A stretch of DNA of 64,000 nucleotides. Source: Girardinichthys multiradiatus (taxonomy: Eukaryota > Chordata > Actinopteri > Cyprinodontiformes > Goodeidae). The stretch is taken from NCBI RefSeq assembly GCF_021462225.1, contig NC_061806.1, positions 868,001 through 932,000 on the forward strand, written 5' to 3'. How positions within the stretch are numbered: the first letter of the stretch is position 1; every line of letters begins with the position of its first letter. This document shows, one piece after another, positions 54,171-63,650 of the stretch. The translations under genes and the position numbers were made by a program. Under the pieces are notes generated by a model. It ran no database searches and was not told the origin of the DNA. It saw only the letters and a list, made by a program, of their open reading frames with translations.

Positions 54171-54282
54171 GTTGTTGATTCTTCACAGAAAATTAGAATT
54201 TTATATCTTTATGTTTGAAGCCTGAAATGTGGCAAGAGGTTCACCAGTTCAAGCGGGCCGAGTACTTTCGCAAGGCACTGTA

Positions 54283-55198
54283 AAACATAGAATAAAAGAC
54301 CAAAACATACAACTAAGATATAACAAAAATAAGAAATAAAAGAAACCTAAATGCAAGTTACAATGATGAATTGCATTTCTTAACAGCATTTAAAGTCTTT
54401 ATATCTTTTTTATTGTCAGAGTCCAAAATTGCTTCCAGTTAAAGTTTGAAGTCCTTTTCAAAGAGGCAAAACAATGGTTTCTTTTTCATTGTTTTACATT
54501 TATGATAATGACATTTAGCTAGAAGCAAAATCAAGTTAATGAGGAAAAAAGCATATGAATTTCTAAGACTGAACTCTGTTAGACCAAACAAAACACAAAA
54601 CAAAATCAGGCTAAATATTAATTGACATCGGAGTAGTAATATTTTTCCAGCAATTCTGTGTCCAGGGACATTTCCAAAATGGATATGTACATGAAGCCTT
54701 TGAGTTTTCATATGCACATCCACTGCAGCATAAATTAATGGATTTTTGTTTATATTTTAATTTGACAATATTGAAATACATTAGATCTAATTGTAGCACG
54801 CACATTTGGGTAACTTTTGTATATTTGATTTAGTCTAATATTTAATATTTTTTGTGCTTTCTTTGCTGGTGCTGTGGGGGAGTACCTTGAACTTGGCTAA
54901 GGCAATGGACTCCACACACACTCCAATCTCAGATTGATTGACTGAATTGGGTGATACCATCTGAAGTTCCACCATGGGGAAAGACCATGGAGTCTTTATT
55001 GTAATTTTTGCATAAGTTCTCTTTGCTTTTGTGATTTGCTTATTTTGTTTAGTTATTAGTTATTTAAGTTAATTCTTAAGCTAAATGTGTTTAGTTATTT
55101 TTGTTACTTAAATTTGTGTAGATGTTTCCCTTCCCTCTACCTCAGTGTGTCAGTGTGGTCTGATCATCCAGTATTTAAGTTCCCTTTGTGTGTTGTGT
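54283..55198. other. Unassigned stretch
   Basis: AT-rich DNA; minus frames at 54439-54805 have no motif. It lies downstream of the last recognised exon of the integrase-core gene, so a further 3' exon could be hidden here, but none was found. Confidence 0.35.
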
Positions 55199-55230
55199 TT
55201 TTGTGTTACCTTTATAAAGGTAACACAAAA
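55199..55230. repeat. Perfect 32-bp palindrome
   Basis: The left arm TTTTGTGTTACCTTTA is followed directly by its exact complement. It lies 15 bases beyond the splice donor of the last recognised exon of the integrase-core gene on the minus strand. Confidence 0.75.
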
Positions 55231-55245
55231 TATTTGTTTACTTAC

Positions 55246-55571
55246 CTGTTCAAAACAGGTTCAGTGATAGGATGCGCCCCCATAATCTGTCCTTCAATCC
55301 ACAACTGCTGGGGGGACTTTCCGTGCTCTGTGGATAGGCGATGCCGATCCCAAGCTTGGTTAAACAGCTGTAAATGTTCGTTAATTTGGGGAAGCATCAC
55401 ATAATGTAGACAAATGAGGTCCAGCTCATCGTCTACATTCAACACACCAGAGTTGTAAAAGATGTTGAAAGGCTGTATAATAGTTTACAGTCACTGAGCA
55501 CCAGACATCTCTCCACAGTCGTTCGATTCTCTGATTGTGAACACTCCGTCCAGTTATGAAACTTGTTCTCC
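55246..55571 (-). pseudogene. Integrase-core gene, exon with catalytic E
   Basis: On the minus strand an AG acceptor (ATACTTCAG) precedes the exon and a perfect AACAG|GTAAGT donor closes it. The text joins in phase to the preceding exon and gives F-I-T-G-R-S-V-H-N-Q-R-I-E-R-L-W-R-D-V, with the third catalytic residue E of a DDE integrase. It continues, after one frame change near 55450, with V-M-L-P-Q-I-N-E-H-L, R-L-S-T-E-H and P-Q-Q-L-W. Such single-domain rve-like genes form multicopy families in fish and invertebrates and probably derive from DNA transposons (IS3EU- or Ginger-like; uncertain). The frameshift disables this copy. Confidence 0.65.
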
Positions 55572-55692
55572 CTGAAGTATAAAAACTAGATGACAATGGA
55601 AAAATATACATTAACATGAAAACAATTATGTTCTTACATAAATTAAATATTTTTAATGTTCACTTTTATTTGTATGTCAATGTGCTTCCTAC

Positions 55693-55904
55693 CTGGTCCT
55701 CGCTGTGGATGTTCAAGCATGAAACAAGTGACGTCAACATTCTCCCCTCCTTTGTCACTGCGAACCCTTGTTGGAATCCCAAATTGCTGGACTGAGGAAA
55801 GAAAGGCACTTAATACAGCGGAGGCTCTATTATTATTATTGGCACAGAGGTACATGATCTTTCTGCAGTACCCATTAATTCCTCCATGGATTACAATTCT
55901 CCAA
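55693..55904 (-). pseudogene. Integrase-core gene, exon with second catalytic D
   Basis: The exon follows a TACATGCAG acceptor and ends at GGACCAG|GTAGGA, a normal donor. It reads [12 protein letters not shown], then [12 protein letters not shown] and [13 protein letters not shown], where S-D carries the second D. Codon phase fits both neighbours (I-R|W and G-P|G). No stop lies inside. The catalytic-domain order matches retroviral-type integrases. Confidence 0.7.
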
Positions 55905-55927
55905 CTGCATGTATGAAAATGAAAAGA

Positions 55928-56514
55928 AACTAACTATGTTCTCTCTTTCAGACTCTAACCTTGAAAACTGGCTCAGAGTTTATCTATTCTTTCTTTCTAG
56001 GTGAAATGACTAAAGGAGCTACATCCATTAACATTTACTTTTCCTTCCCATAGAAAGTACTCCTGGATCCGTGCTTCTTTGTTCTCTTTGTGTCTCTGCT
56101 CTGTTCTCTCAAACCCCCAGTCGGTCATGGCAGATGGCCGCTCACACTGAGCCTGGTTCTGGTTCTGCTGGAGGTTTCTTTCTGTTAAAAGAGAGTTTTT
56201 CCTCTCCACTGTTGCTACATGCATGCTCAGTATGAGGAATTGCTGCAAAGCCAAAGCCAACGCCAGTGACTGTCCACTGTCTCTACATGTTCATCCAGGA
56301 GGAGTGAATGCTGCAAGTCACTGACTGGATGCAATCTGCTGGGTTTCCTTAGACAGAAAAACGTTTTATCCAATTTGAAAAAATAACTGAATCTGACTGC
56401 ACTGTTCAATGATTAGGATTAATTGGAATGTATGAACCTGACTTTTGTGAAGTGCCTTGAGTCAACGTGTTGTGAATTGACGCTGTATGCATAAACTGAA
56501 TTGAATTGGAAAAA
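55928..56514 (+). mobile_element. L2 LINE 3' end, 5'-truncated
   Basis: Closely follows 31757-32310: CTATGTTCTCTCTTTCAGAC, the ACATTTACTTTTCCTTCCC block and the final GTGCCTTGAGTCAACG with a TGAATTGAATTG tail. It lies in the intron between two exons of the integrase-core gene, on the opposite strand. The coding region is absent. Confidence 0.8.
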
Positions 56515-56576
56515 AAAAACATTTACCTCACTATAAAACGTTTTCTTGCTACGGAGCACACCAGATAAGAACTCAC

Positions 56577-56718
56577 CGAATTAACTTGTGACTTCTATCA
56601 ATGTGCCATAAAGAATTTGGTGCTGGTACACAGTACACCCTTCTTGGAATAATGTTTATTCTAACCCCTCGACATAGGATGCCAGCAGGATCCAGTACAC
56701 TCAGGGTTTCAATAACAC
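56577..56718 (-). pseudogene. Integrase-core gene, exon with first catalytic D (main part)
   Basis: The text reads V-L-D-P-A-G, then V-Y-C-V-P-A-P-N-S-L-W-H-I-D-R-S-H-K-L-I-R. H-I-D contains the first D of the DDE triad. It ends at ATTCG|GTGAGT, a canonical donor in phase with the next exon. Its 5' portion is separated by a 4-kb Gypsy insertion (56719-60688) and continues at 60689-60707. No stop is present inside the exon. Confidence 0.7.
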
Positions 56719-56766
56719 TGTCAGGGTTCAGTGTGTGTGTTGTGCTTTGTTTGTGACTTTGTTTTC

Positions 56767-57590
56767 AGTTTCCAGATATTTTTGTTTTCGTGTATCTTGA
56801 TGACATTATGTTTTACTCCAAGGACATTGAGGAGCATGGCAAACATGTTCGCCAGGTACTCCAGGGTCTCTTGGAGAACCGCCTGTTTGTTAAAGCCGAA
56901 AAGTGTGAGTTTCACCAGCCATCTGTCACATTTTTGGGCTACATCCTTGAGGGTGGACAGGTACGTTCTGATCCAGAGAAGATAAGAGCTTTTCTGGAAT
57001 GGCCTGTACCAGACTCACAAAAAGCTTTACAGTATTTTGTGGGATTTGCCAATTTCTACAAACGATTCATCAAGAACTACAGTCTGACTGCTGCACCCCT
57101 TACTGCATTAACATCTTCCAACATCTTGTTTTCCTGGTCACCTGAAGCTGAAGCAGCTTTCCAGGCCTTAAAGGAGAAGTTCTCACAAGCTCCTATCTTA
57201 GTTCACCCCGACTCTTCTAAACAGTTCATTTTGGAAGTCGATGCTTCTGACACCAGTGTAGGGGCCGTTTTGTCTCAGGATGGGAGACTTAATGCTTGTG
57301 CTTTTTTTTCTCGCTGATTAAGCAACACCGGGAGAAACTATGATGTGGGCGACAGAGAATTACTGGCCATAAATCTGGCCCTTGAGGAATGGCGCCAATG
57401 GGTTGAGGGGGCCAAGCATCCTGTTCAAGTCTGGACTGATCATAAAAACTTAGCCTACCTCCAATCAGCAAAAAGACTCAATCTACGACAGTCTCTGTGG
57501 TCTTTATTTTTCTCTTGTTTTGATTTGTGTATCTCTTTCAGACCAGGACCCAAGAACACTAAGCTTGATTCCCTCTCCAGACAGTTTGCC
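56767..57590 (+). pseudogene. pol (fragment): Gypsy RT (C-terminal) and RNase H
   Basis: The frame opens directly with the catalytic V-Y-L-D-D-I-M box. It runs through [14 protein letters not shown] and the RNase H blocks [20 protein letters not shown] and W-T-D-H-K-N-L-A. A single TGA at 57315-57317 interrupts an otherwise open frame. RT motifs 1-4 are missing because of the internal deletion. Sequence blocks parallel the antisense copy at 14.7-15.9 kb, so both belong to one Gypsy lineage. Confidence 0.85.
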
Positions 57591-58376
57591 GCAGACGATT
57601 CGGTAAAGGAACCAGCTCCCATTCTGCCATCCAATTGGACAGTAGGGGCACTCAGATGGGAGATTGAGGACATTATTAAAAGGGCTCAACAGCAGGAACC
57701 CAACCTTGGCACAGGACCACTAAATCGCATTTATGTTCCATCTCATGTACATGTAAAGCTCATTGATTGGCTTCACACAGCCAAGTTCTCAGCTCATCCT
57801 GGTGTGAGTAGAACCATTGCTTTGGTTCAGAGAAGGTTTTGGTGGCCATCCATACATAAAGATGTTAAAGAGTTTGTTCAGGCCTGCACCATCTGTGCCA
57901 GAAACAAGTCCAGTAACCAGCCACCTGCAGGTTTTCTCCAACCCCTCAGCATCCTTAATCGACCATAGTCCCACATAGCTTTGGACTTTGTTACTGGACT
58001 GCCTCTCATCAGGTATGACTACTGTTCTCACGATCGTTGATTGTTTTTCTAAATCATGCTATCTCATTCCCCTTAGAAAACGTCCGTCAGTATTACAAAC
58101 AGCAAAACTCACCAAGCACGTCTTTCGTCTCCATGGTATTCTCCAGGACATTCTGTCTGACCGTGGCCCCCAGATCATCTCTCAGGTTTGGAAACAGTTT
58201 TGTTCAGCTTTGGGAGCATGAGTTTCACTGACTTCTGGTTATCATCCTCAGTCCAACGGTCAAACGGAAAGATTAAACCAACAACTGGAATCCACCCTAC
58301 GTTGCCTCACATACACAAACCCTACAGATTGGTGCTCATACCTACCTTGGGTTGAGTATGCTCTCAATTCACACAT
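57591..58376 (+). pseudogene. pol (fragment): Gypsy integrase, zinc finger and core
   Basis: Visible are H-T-A-K-F-S-A-H and C-T-I-C-A-R-N-K (zinc finger), then a TAG at 57967-57969. L-D-F-V-T-G (first D) follows, then, after one frame change, [15 protein letters not shown] (second D) and, past a TGA at about 58219, [10 protein letters not shown] (E). All triad residues survive, separated by two nonsense codons and one frame change. The gene is cut at about 58376 by an insertion. Confidence 0.8.
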
Positions 58377-59590
58377 ATCTTCAATTCAATTCAAATTCAA
58401 AGACACTTTATTGATCCACGAGGAAATTGGAATTCCAGTACAACCCATCCAAACATACATCATGACACAAGACAATGGGGGGGACGGGTCACCGAGGCTT
58501 TGCTGCCCACTCACAGGCACTGCCCTTGCTAGATGAGAAAAGAGGCCACATTAGGTAAGTAGAGGGGGAAAAAAATCATATTTCACACTTTATCCTTAGC
58601 AGGATACAGTTTGAGATTGCAAAAAAACCTCAGCACAAAAAGCAACAAGTTTACAAAACAACATCATGCTGGGAACGGTGAAGGTGGTGTGAGGGGGTGC
58701 ATATGTTTATCTTGAGCATGTGTGTGTGTGCAAGTGAGTGTGTGCAAGTAAGTCCATGAAGCACTGTCACAGAGGCCATTGCCCTTGATGGTTCGTTGGA
58801 ATGTTCATCAACCGGCCACAAAGTTCTGAGCAGGTCCACAGATGTCCTCAGGGAAGGGAGGGGGCAGAGGGAGCAAAGCGTCATGTTTACATAACTTCCA
58901 GGAGAAGTTGAAGATAGCCAGCCATTAAGGCCGTGCAGGGGAGCCAGATTCAGAAAAACAATTATTTGGGTTAGGCTGACTCCTAATTTTCCGTCAGCCT
59001 TGAGAGTCTCGCTGGTGCTTCTCAAAGGCGAATCCAAACAGCCAAATTCCTGGTCTTTCGCCAGATCCGAGCGAACAACTTTCTCCAAGATTTATACCAT
59101 TTCACCCCTGAGTCCAGGAACCGCAATCTGCCTGCGATCCTGTGTAAGGATCACATCCAGTCTGCGATTCAGCTCACGTAACATTTCAGTCTGAGTGCTG
59201 ATTGCCCTGAAGTTCCCATCACACATGCCAGGCAGCCTCACAATTGCCAGAACAGCTGCTGACATTCTCCGAATTTCTCAATATGCCAGGTAACCGCTGA
59301 CTCCAAAAAGCAGAAATCCTGATATCAAACATCCAATCATATACACATCTTCCACATCCTCGACTGATATTATCGACAGACACACAATCCTCCACTTCTG
59401 CCAGGAGTCCATTGTGTATCCAGAGAAAAACGTCCCATCCGGGCAAGTGGGCTCTCCCGACCCCTGTCTTCTCGTCGAGAAAATGTGATCAATTGCATTG
59501 AGAAACCAGCTGACCAAATCCATATTTTGGAAGAATTTTGAAGATATGCAAAAAGAGGCTCCAAAAAAGACAAGACACAGAGCTGAACGC
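58377..59590 (-). mobile_element. LINE-tailed insertion with a membrane-protein frame
   Basis: On the minus strand the unit begins near 59590 and ends at 58377 with ATCAATAAAGTG, then TTTGAATTTGAATTGAATTGA, a tail like those at 40.9 and 41.1 kb. Gypsy integrase text stops at its left edge and resumes at its right, so it inserted into the Gypsy element. It has no RT, so it was probably moved by a LINE. The body includes a GT-rich tract near 58700-58745. No clear target duplication was identified. Confidence 0.6.
58990..59523 (-). pseudogene. Unrecognised single-helix membrane protein frame
   Basis: From the ATG at 59523 the minus strand codes about 178 residues with two in-frame stops (TGA near 59280 and TAA near 59094). 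Residues about 1-60 are a head with two cysteines and several tryptophans (C-P-D-G-T-F-F-S-G-Y, W-Q-K-W-R). Residues about 61-82 are hydrophobic (V-Y-M-I-G-C-L-I-S-G-F-L-L-F-G-V-S-G-Y-L-A-Y), a likely membrane helix. Then follows a charged tail (E-I-R-R-M, T-E-M-L-R-E-L-N-R-R-L-D-V-I-L-T-Q). The text remains protein-like beyond both stops, which suggests that they are secondary. I do not recognise the family. It lies inside a LINE-tailed insertion, so it may be a retroposed host transcript or a gene carried by a mobile element. Confidence 0.45.
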
Positions 59591-60020
59591 TCACCTACTG
59601 GACGCTCACCTTTCGAAGCATCTATTGGGTGTCAGCCACCTCTGTTTTCTGCTGACGAGAAGGAGATCACAGTTTCATCAGTCCATCAACATAGTCACCG
59701 CTGCCGAACGATCTGGAACTCAACCGTTCAAGCCCTTCATCGAACTGCTGAGCAGAACAAGCGTTTTGTTGACCAAAGACGCTGACCTGCACCCAAGTAT
59801 CAGCCTGGTCAGAAAGCATGGTCAGAAAGTGGCTCGTATCGGCACAAGACGGGCCACTTAAGTCTATGTCTAGGAAACGTTCGCCCTGTTTCATCGGCCC
59901 ATACGAGATCGAGACTGTGATCAGCCCCTCTGCAGTTCGCCTTCGCCTACCAGAAAGTCTTCGCATTCACTCTACATTCCATGTGTCTCAGATTAAGCTA
60001 GTGGTCTCCAGTGATTCGTA
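59578..60020 (+). pseudogene. pol (fragment): Gypsy integrase C-terminal part
   Basis: After the insertion the text resumes with T-G-R-S-P-F-E-A-S-I-G and Q-P-P-L-F. In another frame (59818-60021) it gives P-L-K-S-M-S-R-K, F-I-G-P-Y-E-I-E, A-V-R-L-R-L-P and H-S-T-F-H-V-S-Q-I-K, the SH3-like C-terminal domain of Gypsy integrase. A frame change lies near 59785-59818. Confidence 0.75.
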
Positions 60021-60021
60021 G

Positions 60022-60688
60022 GAGTGATCTCCAGCACGTCGATGCCAAAGTGTTTGCCTTCAGTGGTAACCAGCTCAGCCACTACTAAGCTATGCTTCGT
60101 TCCTTGTCTCTATGCTGACTTTGTGTGTGATCTTTCGCAGGCAGAAACCTGAACCTTTGATTATCTTCGTTGAACACTGTTTCGGCTCCAGAAGTTTCTG
60201 GATGATCAAATTTACCTACGTTTGGTGGATTTCCTTTGGATTTCATTTCCAAGGATCAACCTGGCAGCTTCCTATTATTCTCCGACTCCAGAACCAAGGC
60301 AGTAGCGTACCCTGTCCACCCTCCATCACAAGTACCTGAACTTTGAACTAATTCCTGAACTCACCAATACTCACTTTTCAGCTCAAGCAAGACCATCTGG
60401 ATTACTCTGCCTCGCACACCTGGGTCCTGACTCCCTCTACCCCTGGCCACCTGACGTCATTTGTTTAGTAAGCCATTTTCCTGATTACAGAAATTACCTT
60501 ACGTTATATTCCGCAATATATCAGTTCCCTCTTTCACCAGTTCACTTCCGCACTCTTCATACAGTTGGCGAATTTACCTGTTCATGTCCCAGACTCACTG
60601 GTTGTAAATAAACACGTTTCACTTATTCAGTTGTTTCCTATGAGTGTTCTTCTGCATGTGGGTCAGATCTATTACGAAGAAAATGACA
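60022..60688 (+). repeat. 3' UTR and LTR of the Gypsy element
   Basis: Non-coding text runs from the integrase stop to AAATGACA at 60688, with GTAAATAAACACG (polyadenylation-type signal) near 60603-60615. The left LTR boundary cannot be fixed because the 5' LTR is nearly absent for comparison. Confidence 0.5.
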
Positions 60689-60707
60689 AACACGAGACCT
60701 TTGAATC
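60689..60707 (-). pseudogene. 5' tip of the same exon, beyond the Gypsy insertion
   Basis: A TTATTAAG acceptor precedes G-ATT-CAA-AGG. The five bases AACAC next to the Gypsy element repeat those at 56714-56718, so the exon was continuous before the insertion. Confidence 0.6.
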
Positions 60708-60802
60708 CTTAATAATCCAAGACAAAATAATAAGGACAATAATAAATAAGGAAAACTGGGTGGTTTCCATGCCATCATTGTTTTGACATTGGACAAATGC
60801 AC

Positions 60803-61310
60803 CTTAGTCCAACACTGTTGAGATATCCACTGACCGTTTTGATTCCTGAATCAGGGAACTGCTGAATGAAACTAGACACTACGTCTCTAAGATCTTCAGT
60901 GGAAATGTTGCTGTAGTACATTCTCACTGACAGATAATTTTCTGTCATTCTCCTTCTTATAGTTTTGTAACTGACTCCAAACAAATGTGCAATTTCCTTA
61001 ACAGTAAAGTCAAATTCAAGGAGAAACTGAAGTTGCTCAGCAGCATTGTCCCAGGAAGGGAGTCCCCTCCCTCCAGTTCTGAGCACAGCTGGCTAAAATC
61101 CATGTAACGGCTGATGCTTTTCCTCTAGTAAACCCAACACTGTTTGCATGCTCTGCAATACATCCTCCAGGTCTGAAAATATTTTATAGTGGACACATCT
61201 CAGAAGAAGTCTGTAGAGTTCCTCATAACGAACATTAAGGAACTCCAGATCCATTTGCAGAAGTTGGGCTTCAAATTGGTCACAGTGGTCTGCATTTATT
61301 GTAAATCTTC
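60803..61310 (-). pseudogene. Integrase-core gene, N-terminal exon with helix-turn-helix
   Basis: A CCCACAG acceptor opens the exon. It first codes a helical stretch (Q-L-L-Q-M-D-L-E-F-L-N-V-R-Y-E-E-L-Y-R-L-L). A TAG stop in frame at 61093-61095 follows. Then come L-P-S-W-D, L-E-F-D-F-T-V-K-E-I-A-H-L-F-G-V-S-Y-K-T-I-R-R-R, a classical helix-turn-helix, and V-S-G-Y-L-N-S-V-G-L. The exon closes at CTAAG|GTGCAT. The helix-turn-helix plus DDE core is the layout of a transposase. The TAG could be a nonsense change or mark a start downstream of it; either way an upstream exon is missing from view. Confidence 0.65.
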
Positions 61311-61917
61311 CTGTGGGCTAAGCACATAAAAGTAGTCATGTTCCAAAGACCTACACCTCTACGGCTGTAAAAAGTTATTTATCAGTTTTACTGTATTTGG
61401 CATTTCTTCCGTGAGAATGCAGCTACCATTTGTTTTAGTTTGTTATTGATTTTTTTGCCATTCGAATTTCTGATGTTAGATCGACAAGTACATGACAATG
61501 CAGGCCAACTATGTGCCAGTGCAGGAAGAGAATCTAAAAATCAAAGTGAAATTTTTGGAAAACTACCCTAAAAAAAGAAGAAAATGCTGTACAACAGGAC
61601 AGGGAAATAGCTTACAGCTAGGTGACTCCAATGTAATGAGAATGTCAGTTTTCTGTGAACTGTTCCTATTATGTTTCAATTTCACACGGAGGAGAATAGC
61701 ATGTGAAATGACTCACAAACAATGATACCTGTCTATCAACGGATGTATTCTTCTGAACCCCCACAAAGACTGCTAAATGCTGGCTAGCGTTGATAATGTG
61801 TCCCAGCTCAGACGGTGTCGCAGCGCTGATGTCACCGGAGTTATAAAACCTGTAGAAAACAAACATTCCCTGCCATTTCCAGCATATCTCATGGGACAAT
61901 GCATTGGAGGCATCTTT
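61311..61917 (-). other. Upstream flank of the integrase-core gene with one unassigned frame
   Basis: A minus-strand frame (61917-61669) reads N-A-L-S-H-E-I-C-W-K-W-Q-G-M, then G-D-I-S-A-A-T-P-S-E-L-G-H-I-I and V-F-V-G-V-Q-K-N-T-S. A GATAGACAG|GTATCA donor-like site near 61730 and a TTTCTACAG acceptor-like site near 61850 lie inside. It looks exon-like, but I know no family for it. It could be a 5' exon of the integrase-core gene or another repeat. A truncated SINE cuts it at 61918. Confidence 0.25.
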
Positions 61918-62135
61918 TGGCGGTTGTGGGTTCGATTCCAGCTTCCTCCTGCCATATGTCGATGTGCCCCTGGGCACGGCACTTAACCTCAAGTTGCCTA
62001 CCGATCTGCGTATCGGTGTATGAATGTGTGAGCGTTAGTGAGTGCGATTGGGTGAATGTGGCTCTAGTGTAAAGCGCTTTGAGCGGTCTGTATGACTGGA
62101 AAAAGCGCTATATAAGTTCAGTCCATTTACCATTT
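61918..62135 (+). mobile_element. tRNA-derived SINE, family 2, 5'-truncated
   Basis: Starts just before the B box (GGTTCGATTCC at 61929-61939), so the A box is missing. It then matches 53965-54170 through GCCCCTGGGCACGGCACTTAA, AAAGCGCTTTGAG and GCGCTATATAAGTTCAGTCC. Confidence 0.8.
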
Positions 62136-62139
62136 TGAG

Positions 62140-62925
62140 AGATAGAAGCTGGCAGGCTTTTCCTCCACACGGCTATTCCCGGAACAGCTCGAAAGCTGGA
62201 ATTCTGTCTGATACAAGAAGGTCAGAAGATTCATATACCGATGGAAGACCCCTCTCAGGGACTTCAATGACTTCCCTGTTATTGGAACTTTAAATACAAC
62301 TGGGAGCTCAATTATAAAATATAAAATGTTTAATAGTATTTACTAAATTAAACAGTTAATGAATTGAAAGGAATACATATCTGAAAAAAAAACTGTACAA
62401 TGATCTACACTATTTTGGTGTGTCTGGTGGGAGAAGTGAGTCGAGACACAAAATTACAAAACATTTATATAACATATTATGCAAGTGAATTTAGTAATAC
62501 ACTGAGAAAGTGAAGAGAAATATCTGTTGAGAGCAATATCTTGTAAGTCCGCCCTATTGCAAGTGAGACAATGCGAGGTGCTTCATTAAATTAGAGTAGC
62601 TAGTAACCAACTTGGATAAAATATTTGTTCTCTGAACATCATGAGCAAATCACAGGAAAATGTAGCTTTTGACTTCAGATAGCACTTCCAGTTTAGAAAT
62701 GCTACCATTGAACTGTGGGGCTCTCCGCCATTCACCTCACGTCTCTTCTCTCAGTGTGTGAGCAGTCATTGCATGGTGAACACCCACCCACATTATGGCT
62801 TCTCTGCCAACTGGCGTCACATATGCCTCTATCTCAGCTTCCCTGCCCCGTCTCTGCAATAAAAATCTCTCCCCGCCGCAGAAAGAGTACGATTATGAAA
62901 AGTCGCTTTGATTGATCGAGTTTTA
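62140..62925. other. Unassigned stretch
   Basis: AT-rich DNA; a 66-codon plus frame at 62715-62915 has no motif. No RNA gene was found. Confidence 0.4.
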
Positions 62926-63055
62926 ACACCGTGTTAGATTACAAGTAACCTAACGGCATTACCAATATGGAAAGTAATTATTTAGATTACTTTTTGAAGG
63001 AAAAACTAATGCAGTTATTAACGCAGTTAGTAACTGTAACACAGTTACTCCCAAC
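62926..63055. repeat. Probable dispersed repeat with TAAT/GTTACTT motifs
   Basis: Repeated short words (AGTAACC, AGTAATTA, GATTACTTTTT, GTTAACGCAGTTAG-like) resemble ends of a common non-autonomous fish DNA transposon, recalled only by pattern. Boundaries were not determined. Confidence 0.3.
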
Positions 63056-63544
63056 AATGATCATCATTAATAATTTTGTAGTTTTGAAGCGACAATTACA
63101 AAGGTTAAGGATGTTTTCTGTCTTCGTTCTAAATGCAGGTTTTTGTGGCCTGCTCTTACTAACTTATAGCAGTCAATCTTGGTTCTCTGGTCCCACTGGC
63201 CCACTAAGAACAGCACAGGATTGTTAGCCAGCAGCGACAAAAACAAAATAACAAAACAAAGACTGGATTACCTCACAGAAGAATTGGAAGGCAAAAATCC
63301 TTCGCTGGAACCAGCTTCATGATGTATGGACATCTTACTCGATCGGTTCTGGGTAGCAGGACAGAAAGCGAAATACAGATGTCAGAGTCCAGGAACAGAA
63401 TCTCAGGGACTAAGAAGGATACGAAGTTCATGACAATAATGGTTTTTAGACAAATGGAGAACAAAGAACATATGGTGAAGAAAAAAAAGGCCAGCAGTCC
63501 CGTAAGCCTCTAACAGTTTCCATCCATAACAACCGTCCTAAAAG
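63056..63544. other. Unassigned stretch
   Basis: No recognisable gene. Short frames on both strands (63273-63513) overlap each other and lack motifs. Confidence 0.4.
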
Positions 63545-63650
63545 GATCTATTACCTGAGCCAGCCCTAACTATAACTTTAATCAAAGAGCAAGGTTTTTT
63601 GTCTGATGTTAAAGTTATGGAGGGTGTCTATGTCCTGAACACTAGCTGGC
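63545..63650 (-). pseudogene. L2 ORF2 C-terminal fragment, antisense
   Basis: CCTAACTATAACTTTAATCAAA and the following GGTGTCTATGTCCTGAAC stretch are the diverged complement of 29960-30035, the last part of the L2 protein (D-T-L-S-T-F-K and D-K-A-Y-S in the intact copy). Confidence 0.55.

Larger units (their letters stand above)
52671..54280 (+). mobile_element. Second copy of the Tc1-like family, carrying a SINE
   Basis: TA flanks (52669-52670, 54281-54282), CAGTGCCTTGCGAAAG at the left and CTTTCGCAAGGCACTG at the right. Compared with 46619-48246 it lacks roughly 0.25 kb between the left terminal repeat and the transposase second helix-turn-helix block, and it gained a SINE in the right terminal repeat. 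Confidence 0.85.
56719..60688 (+). mobile_element. Internally deleted Gypsy element in an exon
   Basis: TGTCAGGG at the left and AAATGACA at the right with AACAC flanks on both sides (56714-56718, 60689-60693). The left LTR is only about 50 bp long, then the text jumps into the middle of RT, so gag, protease and RT fingers are deleted. The 3' part is longer and includes AATAAA near 60608. A later insertion occupies 58377-59590. Confidence 0.8.

Noticed and set aside
55087..55404. 105-codon plus frame rich in aromatic residues and cysteine
   Set aside because: Its right half is antisense to the integrase exon; the left half is T-rich low-complexity DNA.
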